This document shows positions 16,858-25,885 of a DNA stretch of 64,000 nucleotides, piece by piece; the first letter of the stretch is position 1, and each line of letters starts with the position of its first letter. The position numbers were made by a program, and so were the translations under genes. This DNA is from CAG-390 sp045531455 (GTDB lineage: Bacteria > Bacillota > Clostridia > Oscillospirales > CAG-272): NCBI GenBank assembly GCA_045531455.1, contig JAZSEA010000119.1:9321-73320 (forward strand). The letters are read 5' to 3'. The notes beneath the pieces are model-generated. The model worked only from the letters and a program-made list of their open reading frames with translations, had not been told where the DNA came from and searched no databases.

Positions 16858-17898
16858 ATGGCAAGGGTTTTACTCGGAATGAGCGGAGGCGTTGACAGCT
16901 CGACTGCGGCGGCACTTCTTTTGCGCGCGGGACACGATGTCACGGGCGCAACGCTCGTTATGCACGATATACACGAACACGACGCAGAAGCGGCGAGGTC
17001 GGTTGCGGATACAATCGGCATCCCGCACGTGACCGTCGATATGCGCGAGGGCTTTGAGAAATTCGTCCTCTCGCCCTTTGTTTCGGAATACGAAAAGGGC
17101 AGAACGCCAAACCCCTGTGTGCTCTGCAACGGATATATCAAATTCCCCGCGCTGATCAAAACAGCCGACAGCCTCGGTTGCGAGTTTATCGCAACGGGTC
17201 ATTACGCCGCGATCGGTGTCCGTGACGGTCATCCCGTCATCACCGCCGCCACCGACAAAGCAAAGGATCAGAGCTACTTCCTTTATATGCTCGGAGAGGA
17301 TATCCTATCGCGTCTTCTCTTTCCACTCTCGGGAATGACGAAGCCCGAGATCCGCGCGATCGCAGAGGAACTCGGCATCCCCTCGGCATCATCTCCCGAC
17401 AGTCAGGATATCTGCTTTATCAAGGACGTTTCCTGCTCGGATTTCGTCGCAAGCAGATCGAAAGAGGCACCGAAGCTTGGTAACTTTATTGACACAGACG
17501 GTAAGATCCTCGGCGATCACAAGGGCATCAGCGCGTACACAGTCGGTCAGCGCAAGGGTCTCGGCATTGCATCGACCGCTCCGCTTTACGTCGGGAACAT
17601 CGATCCCGAGAGCCGAAATATCACTCTCTGCCGTGAAAACGAGCTCTACAGGACCCGCGTTTACGCCGAAAACTGCCGTTATTTTGCGGGTGAATTTCCC
17701 GAAGAGCCATTCGAGGCAAGCGTCAGCCTGCGCTACACCAAAAAGCCGGGCAGAGCAACCGTCACCTCTCTCGGAGGCGGCAGCGTTATGATCGAGTTCG
17801 AAACACCGCAAAGAGCCCCCGCCCCCGGTCAGTCCGCAGTCTTCTTCGACGGCGACGAGCTGCTGGGTGGAGGAATTATTTGCAGGAGCGAAACATAG
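16858..17898 (+). CDS. mnmA: tRNA-specific 2-thiouridylase MnmA
   Basis: 346 residues. MnmA activates U34 of tRNA Lys, Glu and Gln with ATP and inserts sulfur to give 2-thiouridine. GMSGGVDSS (about residues 7-15) is the PP-loop; NPCVLCN holds the first catalytic cysteine and SQDICFI the second; ATGHYA and DQSYFLYML are conserved tRNA- and ATP-site segments, and the C-terminal beta-barrel (VSLRYTKKPGRA) is present. The start lies 9 bp after the PIN toxin stop with no strong ribosome binding site of its own beyond an AAAGGA about 20 bp ahead, so it may depend on readthrough from the toxin-antitoxin promoter. The 3' end runs into the repeat element. Confidence 0.95.
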   Translation: MARVLLGMSGGVDSSTAAALLLRAGHDVTGATLVMHDIHEHDAEAARSVADTIGIPHVTVDMREGFEKFVLSPFVSEYEKGRTPNPCVLCNGYIKFPALIKTADSLGCEFIATGHYAAIGVRDGHPVITAATDKAKDQSYFLYMLGEDILSRLLFPLSGMTKPEIRAIAEELGIPSASSPDSQDICFIKDVSCSDFVASRSKEAPKLGNFIDTDGKILGDHKGISAYTVGQRKGLGIASTAPLYVGNIDPESRNITLCRENELYRTRVYAENCRYFAGEFPEEPFEASVSLRYTKKPGRATVTSLGGGSVMIEFETPQRAPAPGQSAVFFDGDELLGGGIICRSET

Positions 17899-17908
17899 TT
17901 TAGAGCAT

Positions 17909-18244
17909 AATGCAGAGATGAATGCAAAATGCAGAATGCAAAATGCAAAATTAAGGAAAATTTCCATCGCTTCGCGAGGAAATTATCATACCGATAATTT
18001 TGTTTCTACGTGATAGCTTATTGTATTTTCTAATCTGAAGTTTGGCAAAAAAATAAATTACAAAATCGAGATGTTTTTGAAGTTTAATCTTCTTTACATC
18101 TCGATTTTTTTTATTTCTTACAGGTTTAAGCCTGACAAATGATTATTAAGACAAAGCAGGATTATTGTAATATACTTTTCGAGCAACGCTCGAAAAGCTA
18201 CCTTAATTTTGCATTTTGCATTCTGCATTCTGCATTTTGCATTC
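17909..18244 (+). repeat. Intergenic repeat element, copy A (complete)
   Basis: About 335 bp filling the gap after mnmA. The left end is a degenerate short tandem array (AATGCAAAATGCAGAATGC type), the right end is its inverted counterpart (TTTTGCATTCTGCATTCTGC type), giving terminal inverted repeats. Inside lies a conserved hairpin core, AAATCGAGATGT (18063-18074) and ACATCTCGATTT (18096-18107), then GGATTATT..AGACA, then a second hairpin CTTTTCGAGC..GCTCGAAAAG. Near-identical organisation occurs at 39215 and 46866. Apparent reading frames giving FAFCILH-type peptides come from the terminal array and are not genes. Confidence 0.85.
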
Positions 18245-18257
18245 TTCACCTTCACCT

Positions 18258-18290
18258 AAAAAAGCCGGGTCATTGCGACCCGGCTTTTTT
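18258..18290 (-). terminator. Rho-independent terminator of the DUF4430-like lipoprotein gene
   Basis: GCCGGGTC, a five-base loop and GACCCGGC form a perfect 8-bp stem flanked by six A and six T residues, so it can work in both directions. It ends just before the stop codon of the lipoprotein gene on the minus strand. Confidence 0.9.
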
Positions 18291-18291
18291 A

Positions 18292-18795
18292 TTACTCCTT
18301 AGCGGTGAAAGCTTCTCCCTTTACGAGGAAGATCTGTACGTTGTCGTTGTGGTTGATAACGTAGTTGGGAGCATCGGTGATCTCGGTTCCGTTGACGGTA
18401 ACCTTGAAGGATACGGGAACGAAGGAGCCGTCCTTCTGCTCTTCCATAGTTGCCTCGAGCTTATCGGAGCCGTAAGAAAAGATGCTGAATTCGCCGCTCT
18501 TGTCGATCTCGTAGGAAGCACCCTCTCTGCTTGCGCAAAGAGCATCAAGCGCACCCTTAAGGGTTGTGCCGGGATCAACTCTGAAGATCTCTGCTTCTTT
18601 GGTCTTGAGAAGGGGAGTTCTTGTTCCGTCCTTTTCCTCAAGTCCGCTGATGGTGATGATTACGCGGATACCCTCTGTGGTATCGTTGGGATCCTCTGTC
18701 TGGTCCGCGCCGCCTTCCTTATCGCAAGCGAGAAGGCACATAGGGAGCGCGAGGAGAGCAAGAACAAGTGCAATTAATCTTCTGAATTTTTTCAT
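18292..18795 (-). CDS. DUF4430-like secreted lipoprotein
   Basis: 167 residues. A lipoprotein signal with lipobox LLAC (Cys24), an acidic linker (GGADQTEDPNDTTEG) and a domain at about 45-165 with GTTLKGALDALC, FSIFSYGSDKLEA, FKVTVNGTEITDAPNYVINHNDNVQIFLV. The last part is the ubiquitin-like or transcobalamin C-terminal-like DUF4430 pattern, often found on surface proteins that bind cobalamin or other ligands. No transporter gene is adjacent, so the ligand is open. It is a single gene with its own terminator. Confidence 0.6.
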   Translation of the reverse strand: MKKFRRLIALVLALLALPMCLLACDKEGGADQTEDPNDTTEGIRVIITISGLEEKDGTRTPLLKTKEAEIFRVDPGTTLKGALDALCASREGASYEIDKSGEFSIFSYGSDKLEATMEEQKDGSFVPVSFKVTVNGTEITDAPNYVINHNDNVQIFLVKGEAFTAKE

Positions 18796-18879
18796 AGTCT
18801 TAGTGTTCCTCCATAAAAGTTGGTATACATATTATACAACAACCGTTTGAGTTTGTCAACAGTTTTTGTAAATTTACCT

Positions 18880-21540
18880 TTACTGTCTGTCAAATTTGGG
18901 TAAAGTAAACAACTCGAAAAAGCGTCTTCTCATATTGGCGGGAACGTCGGTTGTATCGGTATCGGGAGCAGTCGTTTCCATACCCGCAATGATCTCGGCG
19001 ACCTTTTTCTGCCACTCGGTCTTGTTGAAGTGAGCCGAGCAGGTCCTGTTGTAGTTAACGGGACCCGAGGTATAACCGGCGTAATATTCCTTGTTTCCGA
19101 GGTTGTAGTAGTAAGGACGGTATTTCGTGCTGAAAGGCATGACGTCGAAGGGCAGCTCGATATAGGCGTACTGCGCGTCAACAACGGCAACCTGGATCGG
19201 GAACTTTCTGTCGACCTTGATAAGTGCGACCTGCTTGATGTTCTCCGGAGGACACCATTCGCAGGCGATCGCCTTTTCAACGTAGTCGTAATCGACCATT
19301 ACGTGCGTCTCGCAGTATTCCTTTGGCTCGGTACCCTTGACAAACCAGCCCGTCTCGGCGCGGCTTCCTCTAGGGTCGTGCGAGCAAGCCTCGCTCATAA
19401 GGAGGCCCGAATCCTTGCAGAAGGTAGCCTTAACGAGATTGTTCGAGACGTTGAATTCGAGATATTTATCGCCCTCCTGCATGTTTGCAATGACCTTATC
19501 CTCATGAACCTTGCCCATGACGGCATCCCATACCTTGACGCAGGGGTTTGTTGAAATATTGTCGATATGCTTCGGATACTCGTATCCGTACCATACTCCG
19601 CAGATATAATAGGGGGTATAACCGATGAACCATCTGTCAAAATAGTCACCCGCGGAACCCGTCTTACCTGCAACGTCGATTTCGTATTTGCTGTCAAATT
19701 CGATAGATGCCGCGGTACCGCCTGTTCTCGGAACGCTCTCGAGAAGCATATTCATTATCGAAGCGGTCTCCTCGCTGATGGCAACCGTGCCCTCGTATCC
19801 GTTCTCGAGGAGGACGTTTCCGCTCGAGTCGGTAACTCTGAGATAGGAGTTAGGCTCGCTGTAGATTCCGCTGTTTACGAACATCGAGTAAGCCGCGGTG
19901 ATCTCGCGGACGGTAACACCGTAGTTGAGCTGTCCGAGCGCGAGAGCCGCAAGTCCGACGTCGGAATAACCCGTGCCGTCCGAGAACTCGCCGTACTCGA
20001 TCATACTCTTCATATTGAGGGTATCGTAACAAAAATCAAACGCATTCTTGAGTCCGACCTTTTCGAGCATCTTGACCGCGACCGTATTGGTCGAGACCTT
20101 GAGCGCATACGCTACGTTGATGAGTCCGCGATAGTTATTGGTCGAGTTCTTTGGCCATCCTTTATCGCCCTGATAGCTGTGCGGAGTGTCCTCAAGCACG
20201 GTCGACCAGGTCAGAAGTCCTTTTTCGAACGCGGGAGCATAGACCGCAAGAGGCTTGATCGCCGATCCGGGAGGACGCTTTGTGAAGGTTGCAAAGTTCT
20301 GGATACGGTTTGCCGTCTTCTCTCCTCTTGCGCCGACAACACCGAGGACGTCGCCCGTATAGGGATCGATCAGGATCGCGGAGCACTGAGGCTTGGTTCC
20401 CGAGCCTGTGTTGGGGAAATTCGATTCGTCGAGGAAGACCGCCTCCATCGTTGCCTGGATCTCGGGATCAACAAGGGTGTAGATATTGAGACCGCCGTTG
20501 TAAACGAGGATCGAAGCCATCTTTTCGGAGTAATCATACTTCTCCATAAGATCCTTGATAACGTCCTCGATCACCATATCCGCGTACCAGGAGTTTATGC
20601 CCGAAAGGTCGTTGTCCTCGTCCTTCTCCTCCTCGCTTCCGGGAAGATTGAGAACGAGCTCCTTCTGGTACGCCTCCTCAAATTCGCGGTATGTGATAAG
20701 ACCCTGATCGTACATCTCGTAGAGCACGATATTTCGTCTTTCCGCGTTATATTCGGGATAGATTATCGGATTGAAGCGCGAGGGGTTCTTCGTGATACAC
20801 GCAATAGCGGCACACTCGATAAGCGTCAGCTCGGAGACGTCCTTCGAGAAATAATTGTAAGCCGCCGCCTGAACACCGTTCGATCCGTTGCCGAAGTTTA
20901 CGATATTGAGGTAGAGCTCGATGATCTCTTCCTTATCCATCTTTGTCTCGAGGTCGAGAGCCCAGAAGATCTCCTGGATCTTTCGCTGGATGGAATATTC
21001 ATCGTTGCCCGTTACGTTCTTGATCAGCTGCTGGGTGATCGAGGATCCGCCGAAGCCGTCGCCGCCACCCGTAAAGAAGGTCAGACCCGCGCCCGCGGTA
21101 CGCTTCCAGTCAACGCCGCTGTGCGTCATAAAACGCTTGTCCTCGATCGCGATGACGGCGTTTATCATATTGTCGGGGATCTTATCGATCGGAACGTACA
21201 TCTGGTCGACCTCGCCCTGAAGCTGACGGTCAGCCGCAGAATCCATAGGCACCGCCTCACCGACGCGGTTTGCTCGGTCGGTAAATTCCATACGGTACAT
21301 ATGGGTCGTGGTCGAGGTTGAAACGTCGATACGGAACTGCTCGGCGTCGATCTCGGTCTCAACGTAATTGTTGATGTAGACCGAAAAGGCGCAGACGACG
21401 ATTATGCCCGTAAGCGCGACGATAAGGAGGATGGTCAAAAGGACGTTCGCAAATATCTGAAAGAACTTGCCTACACCTTTAAGACCGACCTTACCCGCCG
21501 TCTTCAGCTCTTCTCCCCAATTTATCTTTTTATTTGGCAT
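18880..21540 (-). CDS. mrcA: Class A penicillin-binding protein (PBP1A-type)
   Basis: 886 residues; bifunctional peptidoglycan glycosyltransferase and transpeptidase. A membrane helix lies at about 30-52. The GT51 domain shows AVIAIEDKRFMTHSGVDWKR (catalytic Glu in the EDKRF motif), GGSSITQQLIKN, and RKIQEIFWALDLE. The transpeptidase domain shows PGSAIKPL (active-site Ser of SxxK), STNT (SxN) and GKTGSAGDYFDRWFIGYTP (KTG). A long C-terminal extension after about residue 680 contains several Cys residues (FCKDSG, EACSHDP, CEWCPP) and no recognised PASTA repeat. It is divergent from the neighbouring membrane-anchored protein at 21660. Confidence 0.93.
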   Translation of the reverse strand: MPNKKINWGEELKTAGKVGLKGVGKFFQIFANVLLTILLIVALTGIIVVCAFSVYINNYVETEIDAEQFRIDVSTSTTTHMYRMEFTDRANRVGEAVPMDSAADRQLQGEVDQMYVPIDKIPDNMINAVIAIEDKRFMTHSGVDWKRTAGAGLTFFTGGGDGFGGSSITQQLIKNVTGNDEYSIQRKIQEIFWALDLETKMDKEEIIELYLNIVNFGNGSNGVQAAAYNYFSKDVSELTLIECAAIACITKNPSRFNPIIYPEYNAERRNIVLYEMYDQGLITYREFEEAYQKELVLNLPGSEEEKDEDNDLSGINSWYADMVIEDVIKDLMEKYDYSEKMASILVYNGGLNIYTLVDPEIQATMEAVFLDESNFPNTGSGTKPQCSAILIDPYTGDVLGVVGARGEKTANRIQNFATFTKRPPGSAIKPLAVYAPAFEKGLLTWSTVLEDTPHSYQGDKGWPKNSTNNYRGLINVAYALKVSTNTVAVKMLEKVGLKNAFDFCYDTLNMKSMIEYGEFSDGTGYSDVGLAALALGQLNYGVTVREITAAYSMFVNSGIYSEPNSYLRVTDSSGNVLLENGYEGTVAISEETASIMNMLLESVPRTGGTAASIEFDSKYEIDVAGKTGSAGDYFDRWFIGYTPYYICGVWYGYEYPKHIDNISTNPCVKVWDAVMGKVHEDKVIANMQEGDKYLEFNVSNNLVKATFCKDSGLLMSEACSHDPRGSRAETGWFVKGTEPKEYCETHVMVDYDYVEKAIACEWCPPENIKQVALIKVDRKFPIQVAVVDAQYAYIELPFDVMPFSTKYRPYYYNLGNKEYYAGYTSGPVNYNRTCSAHFNKTEWQKKVAEIIAGMETTAPDTDTTDVPANMRRRFFELFTLPKFDRQ

Positions 21541-21659
21541 GTTTGTTTTCTCCTAAATATAGCTCTCATACCATATTATCATACATTTTTGAATATTTTA
21601 TGAATATCGGTCGATAATATCTTTAGCGTAAGCGAAAAATATTTGAAAAGGGACGAAAA

Positions 21660-22151
21660 ATGAACAGCAGAAATCTGATAGTTGCATTCGTCACGGTCTC
21701 GATAGCCGCGCTCATAGTATCCTGCTTTGCGGTCATTTCGGTTGCAAGGACCTACTCAGCCGCACTCGCATCCGAGCGCGAAGCCGAAAGCGTAGCTGTG
21801 CGCGAGCAGACCTCTGAGCCTCAGGATGAGGTTACCGAAAAGATTCCCGAAACCGAGGAATCGACCATCGAAGAGACAAGCACCTCGCCCGAAACATCGA
21901 TCGAGTCGGATACGACCGAAGCCGAATCCGTCTTCGATTCTGTCACAGAATCCACCGAAAGATCCTCGGATTTTGTCCTCTCGTTTGCCTCGGACAGGCT
22001 TGTTATCCGTGATCCCGAAGGTAACGTGATCTACGAAAGGCTGATCGAGCGATCATATCTTCATCCGAAGGATCTCGAGGCACTTCTCATCGGGATATCA
22101 TTCCCCGACAATGAATCGGCTATGAGCGCGGTTTACGACCTTATTTCATAA
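21660..22151 (+). CDS. Membrane-anchored protein with acidic linker and BofC-like C-terminal domain
   Basis: 163 residues. One N-terminal membrane helix (LIVAFVTVSIAALIVSCFAVISV), then a 70-residue low-complexity linker rich in Glu, Ser and Thr (about 40-110), and a small C-terminal domain (SDRLVIRDPEGNVIYERL to AMSAVYDLIS). The last 55 residues resemble the small domain at the end of BofC-type sporulation proteins, but the match is judged by eye. It ends 3 bp before the converging dnaE stop. Function unknown; extracytoplasmic location is likely. Confidence 0.5.
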   Translation: MNSRNLIVAFVTVSIAALIVSCFAVISVARTYSAALASEREAESVAVREQTSEPQDEVTEKIPETEESTIEETSTSPETSIESDTTEAESVFDSVTESTERSSDFVLSFASDRLVIRDPEGNVIYERLIERSYLHPKDLEALLIGISFPDNESAMSAVYDLIS

Positions 22152-22154
22152 TTT

Positions 22155-25100
22155 TTACTTGATAACGACAGAATCTCCGCCCGCGAGACGTTGCAGCTCG
22201 GCTATCTGAACCTCGCCGATAACCATTCCGTGCGGATGGTCGGCGTACTTTTTCGTATCGGCAAAATAGAAGCTTACGCGGGTAAAGCCCTCGAAGATCT
22301 CAACGATATTTTCGCATTTTTTGTAGATCTCGGAGTTCTTCGACGGGACGCGGATATAGACCACGCTCGGTGCCTTTTTCTGCGCCTGAGCGGGAGCCTG
22401 CTTCACCTGCTGAACGGGTGCCTGCGTGGGAGTCGGCTTTGCCTGTCTGCGCTTGAATTCCTCGTCGGTCAGAAGCATCGAGGCTGTGTTGACGAGGATC
22501 TTTCCTCTCTCGCCCTCTCGGCGCGATACCGTACCCGTCACGCAGACGGCATTATCCTCCTCAATATGCCTGCGGTAGGTTTCATATTGCTTTGAAAACA
22601 CAACAAGCTCAAGCGAGCCCGAACGGTCCTCAAGGGTGGCAAAAGCCATGCCGTCGCCCTTGCGGGTCGTTTTTTGCGTTACCGAGGAAATGATTCCGCA
22701 GACGCAGACCTTCGCGCCGTCCTCGAGCGTATCGGGGTCTTCCTCATCCTCGCCTCCCGTGATCTCTACGATACTCTGCGGGTTGAGTGACTTGATATGA
22801 AGCCCGTAGCCGTCAAGCAGATGACCCGAGAAGAAGAGCCCCGCCGCCTCGCGCTCCATATAGAGCAGATCCTTGGTTGAAAACTCGGGGATCTCGGGAT
22901 AAACTATGCTCTCGCCGCCGCCCGCAACCGAATCGGGCATAGAAAACATATCCATCTGACCCGAAATGTTGCCCTTATTCTTGCGCGAGATCGCCATAAG
23001 AGCCTCATCAAGCGTTGCAAGCAATCTCGAGCGGTAAACTCCGAGCGAATCGAAGGCTCCCGCCTTGATAAGCGACTCGACCATACGGCGGTTGAGATCG
23101 TTCTCCGACATTCTCTCGATGAAGTCCGAGAAGGAAGCAAATGGTCTGCCGATGCGCTCGAGGATGAGCTTATCGACGAACTGACGTCCTACGTTTTTAA
23201 GTGCCAGCAGGCCGAAGGTGATATCCTCTCCGCTGACGTGGAAATCAAGCATACTGCGGTTGATATCGGGAGGAAGCACGCGTATTCCCGCTCGGTTTGC
23301 CTCGGCTATATACTCCGCGATCTTATCGGCATTTCCGAGCACCGAGGTCAGCAGAGCCGAGAAATATTCGCGCGGATAATGAGCCTTCAGATACGCGGTC
23401 CTGAAGGAAAGCATCGCGTAAGCCGCGGCGTGGCTCTTGTTGAAGGCGTAGGAAGCAAAGCTCGACATATCCTCGAAGAGTTTTTCGGCGGTCTCGCGGT
23501 CAACTCCCCTCTCTGCCGCACCGTTGACAAAATTATCCCTCTCCGCCGCAAGCGCGGATGCCTTTTTCTTCGACATCGCGCGGCGCACGATATCGGCTCG
23601 TCCGAAGGAGAAGCCCGCAACCGTGCGGAAGATATTCATAACCTGCTCCTGATAGACGATGCATCCGTACGTCGGACGGAGTATCGGCTCGAGGAGCGGA
23701 TGGGCGTATTCGACCTTTTCGGGATTGTTCTTACCCTCGATATATTTCGGGATCGACTCCATAGGTCCCGGGCGGTAGAGTGCTATCGCCGCGAGAATGT
23801 CGTCGATCGATCCGGGACAGAGATTCGTCAGCATCGCCCTCATTCCCGAGGATTCAAGCTGGAAGACTCCGCTCGTCTGCCCCGATGAGATCAGCTCATA
23901 AGTCTTTTTGTCAGAGAGATCGACCGTTTCGATATCGAAATCGGGCTTTCTCTCCTTTATCATCTTCACCGCGTCGTCGATTATCGTCAGATAACGCAGA
24001 GCAAGGAAGTCAAATTTCAGTAGTCCGAGCGAGGCGACCGTGTCCATATCGAACTGTGTCACGGTATTTCCGCTCGATACCGCAAGCGGCAGATATTCAT
24101 AGACGGGGCGCTCGGTTATAACGACGCCCGCGGCGTGGATCGAGACGTTTCTCGGCATACCCTCGAGCAGGCGCGCGGTGTCGATCAGCTCGCGTATCTC
24201 GTCCGAGGAATTGTATTTTTCCTTCAGCGCGGGAACGATCAGAGCCTGATCTATCGTCACGTCAAGCTCGCGCGGAACGAGCTTTGCGATCTCGTCGACG
24301 TCGGCATAGCTCATTCCGAGTGCGCGTCCGCAATCGCGGATAGCGGCACGCGCGGCGAGTGTACCGAAGGTGATGATCTGTGAAACGCGGTCCGAGCCGT
24401 ATTTATCCTTGACATAAGCCAGAACCTCGTCGCGGCGGTTGTAGCAAAAGTCGATATCGATATCGGGCATACTGAGTCGCTCGGGATTGAGGAATCGCTC
24501 GAAAAGCAGATCAAAGCGAAGCGGGTCGATATCGGTAATACCGGTTCCGAAGGCGACAAGGCTTCCGCATCCAGAGCCTCTGCCGGGACCGACGGGTATA
24601 TCTGCTCCTTTCGCAAATCCGACGTAGTCGGAAACGATCAGAAAATAGTCGTCAAAGCCCATCGAATGAATGACGTCAAGCTCGTAGTCGGCGCGCTCGA
24701 CGTAGTCTTTAAGTTCAAAGCCTTCCGCGGGGATCCTGCCCGCGAGCATAAGCCGCTCGATGCCCTCATAGGTACGCAGACGGAGCATATCCGCCGCGTT
24801 TTCGCCCTCGTTCAGAGGATAAGTGGGTAGGAGATACCCTTCGTGCTCAAGCTCGAGCTCGCATCTTTCCGCGATCTTCACGGTATTCTCGATCGCACCC
24901 TCAAAGCCGCCGAAAAGACGCTCCATCTCGGCGGTGGATTTATAGTAAAATTCTTCTGTTTCAAAGCCGGGTCTCGTGCCGTCCGCCATCGTTGTGTTGG
25001 TCTGGATACACATAAGGACCGTCTGCGCGCGCGCGTCGCTCTTGCGCAGATAATGAACGTCGTTGGTGGCGACAACGGGAATGTCGAGCTCGCAAGCCAT

Positions 25101-25676
25101 TTCGTAAAGCTCGGGCAGGATCTGTCTTTCCTCGGCAATACCGTGGTTCTGGAGCTCGATATAAAAATGATCCTTGCCGAAGATCTGCTTATAGGTCTTC
25201 GCGATCGTCTCCGCGCGGTCTCTGTCGCCTGCGGAAAGCGCGGACGGTATCTCACCCGAGAGACACGCCGAGAGCGCGATGATGCCCTCGCTGTGATGTC
25301 TCAGAAGGTCAAGGTCAACTCTCGGGCGAGAGTAAAATCCCTCGGTAAACGCCTTTGAGACCATATACGTGAGGTTTCTGTAGCCCGTCTCGTTCTCGCA
25401 TAGGAGGACGAGATGATGCGAGCCGCCCTCTCGCCCCGGAACTCTGTCAAAGCGCGATCCGGGCGCAACGTAGACCTCGCATCCGATTATGGGCTTGATT
25501 CCCTTTTCGCGGCAGGTGCGGTAGAACTGCATAGTACCGTACATTCCGCCGTGATCGGTCATAGCAACGGCAGAATGCCCCGCCGCGATGACCGCCTCGG
25601 GGATATCCTTGATACGGCACGCGCCGTCAAGAAGACTGTATTCGGTATGCAGATGCAGATGGACAAAATCTCCCAT
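22155..25676 (-). CDS. dnaE: DNA polymerase III subunit alpha (DnaE)
   Basis: 1173 residues, the replicative polymerase catalytic subunit of the DnaE1 type. The N-terminal PHP domain starts with HLHTEYSLLDG and MTDHGGMYG; the polymerase active site is PDIDIDFCYNRRDEVLAYV (catalytic acids in PDIDIDF); helix-hairpin-helix and an OB-fold (DGAKVCVCGIISSVTQKTTRKG to FATLEDRSGSLELVVF) follow. The C-terminus has a Pro/Gln-rich linker and a short extra domain. RBS AGGAGG precedes the ATG by seven bases. It stands alone on the minus strand, separated from whiA by a hairpin-rich 209-bp gap. Confidence 0.96.
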   Translation of the reverse strand: MGDFVHLHLHTEYSLLDGACRIKDIPEAVIAAGHSAVAMTDHGGMYGTMQFYRTCREKGIKPIIGCEVYVAPGSRFDRVPGREGGSHHLVLLCENETGYRNLTYMVSKAFTEGFYSRPRVDLDLLRHHSEGIIALSACLSGEIPSALSAGDRDRAETIAKTYKQIFGKDHFYIELQNHGIAEERQILPELYEMACELDIPVVATNDVHYLRKSDARAQTVLMCIQTNTTMADGTRPGFETEEFYYKSTAEMERLFGGFEGAIENTVKIAERCELELEHEGYLLPTYPLNEGENAADMLRLRTYEGIERLMLAGRIPAEGFELKDYVERADYELDVIHSMGFDDYFLIVSDYVGFAKGADIPVGPGRGSGCGSLVAFGTGITDIDPLRFDLLFERFLNPERLSMPDIDIDFCYNRRDEVLAYVKDKYGSDRVSQIITFGTLAARAAIRDCGRALGMSYADVDEIAKLVPRELDVTIDQALIVPALKEKYNSSDEIRELIDTARLLEGMPRNVSIHAAGVVITERPVYEYLPLAVSSGNTVTQFDMDTVASLGLLKFDFLALRYLTIIDDAVKMIKERKPDFDIETVDLSDKKTYELISSGQTSGVFQLESSGMRAMLTNLCPGSIDDILAAIALYRPGPMESIPKYIEGKNNPEKVEYAHPLLEPILRPTYGCIVYQEQVMNIFRTVAGFSFGRADIVRRAMSKKKASALAAERDNFVNGAAERGVDRETAEKLFEDMSSFASYAFNKSHAAAYAMLSFRTAYLKAHYPREYFSALLTSVLGNADKIAEYIAEANRAGIRVLPPDINRSMLDFHVSGEDITFGLLALKNVGRQFVDKLILERIGRPFASFSDFIERMSENDLNRRMVESLIKAGAFDSLGVYRSRLLATLDEALMAISRKNKGNISGQMDMFSMPDSVAGGGESIVYPEIPEFSTKDLLYMEREAAGLFFSGHLLDGYGLHIKSLNPQSIVEITGGEDEEDPDTLEDGAKVCVCGIISSVTQKTTRKGDGMAFATLEDRSGSLELVVFSKQYETYRRHIEEDNAVCVTGTVSRREGERGKILVNTASMLLTDEEFKRRQAKPTPTQAPVQQVKQAPAQAQKKAPSVVYIRVPSKNSEIYKKCENIVEIFEGFTRVSFYFADTKKYADHPHGMVIGEVQIAELQRLAGGDSVVIK

Positions 25677-25885
25677 CGCCGCACCTCCTATAAAGTTTTA
25701 TTTTGCTGACCTGCAAGTAAAAGAAATAAATAAGATTCGTTTTTTCGGCGGCTTTGCCGACCGAAAAAACACCTTTATGACGAGCCGGGCGAGTCCGCGC
25801 GCCGAGGGGAGCTGGCAAAATCGCAGATTTTGACAGGCGGCGATAAGCGCGCGCTTTCACTTGTAAAACGGAGTTTTACAAGTGC
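25677..25885. other. Hairpin-rich intergenic region between whiA and dnaE
   Basis: Three inverted repeats occur: TTTTTTCGG (25740-25748) with CCGAAAAAA (25761-25769), an A/T-flanked hairpin that can terminate on either strand; a GC-rich imperfect palindrome around 25785-25850 centred on GCAAAATCGCAGATTTTG; and CACTTGTAAAAC (25858-25869) with GTTTTACAAGTG (25873-25884), a perfect 12-bp stem right after the whiA stop. No gene is seen. The middle part looks like an intergenic repeat; only one copy lies in this window. Confidence 0.6.

Noticed and set aside
17389..17967. 192-residue minus-strand frame over the end of mnmA
   Set aside because: Starts in the repeat array and is antisense to the mnmA C-terminal domain.
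18139..18777. 212-residue frame starting in repeat copy A
   Set aside because: Its N-terminus is translation of the terminal short-repeat array (FAFCILH type), and the rest is opposite the DUF4430-like lipoprotein gene.
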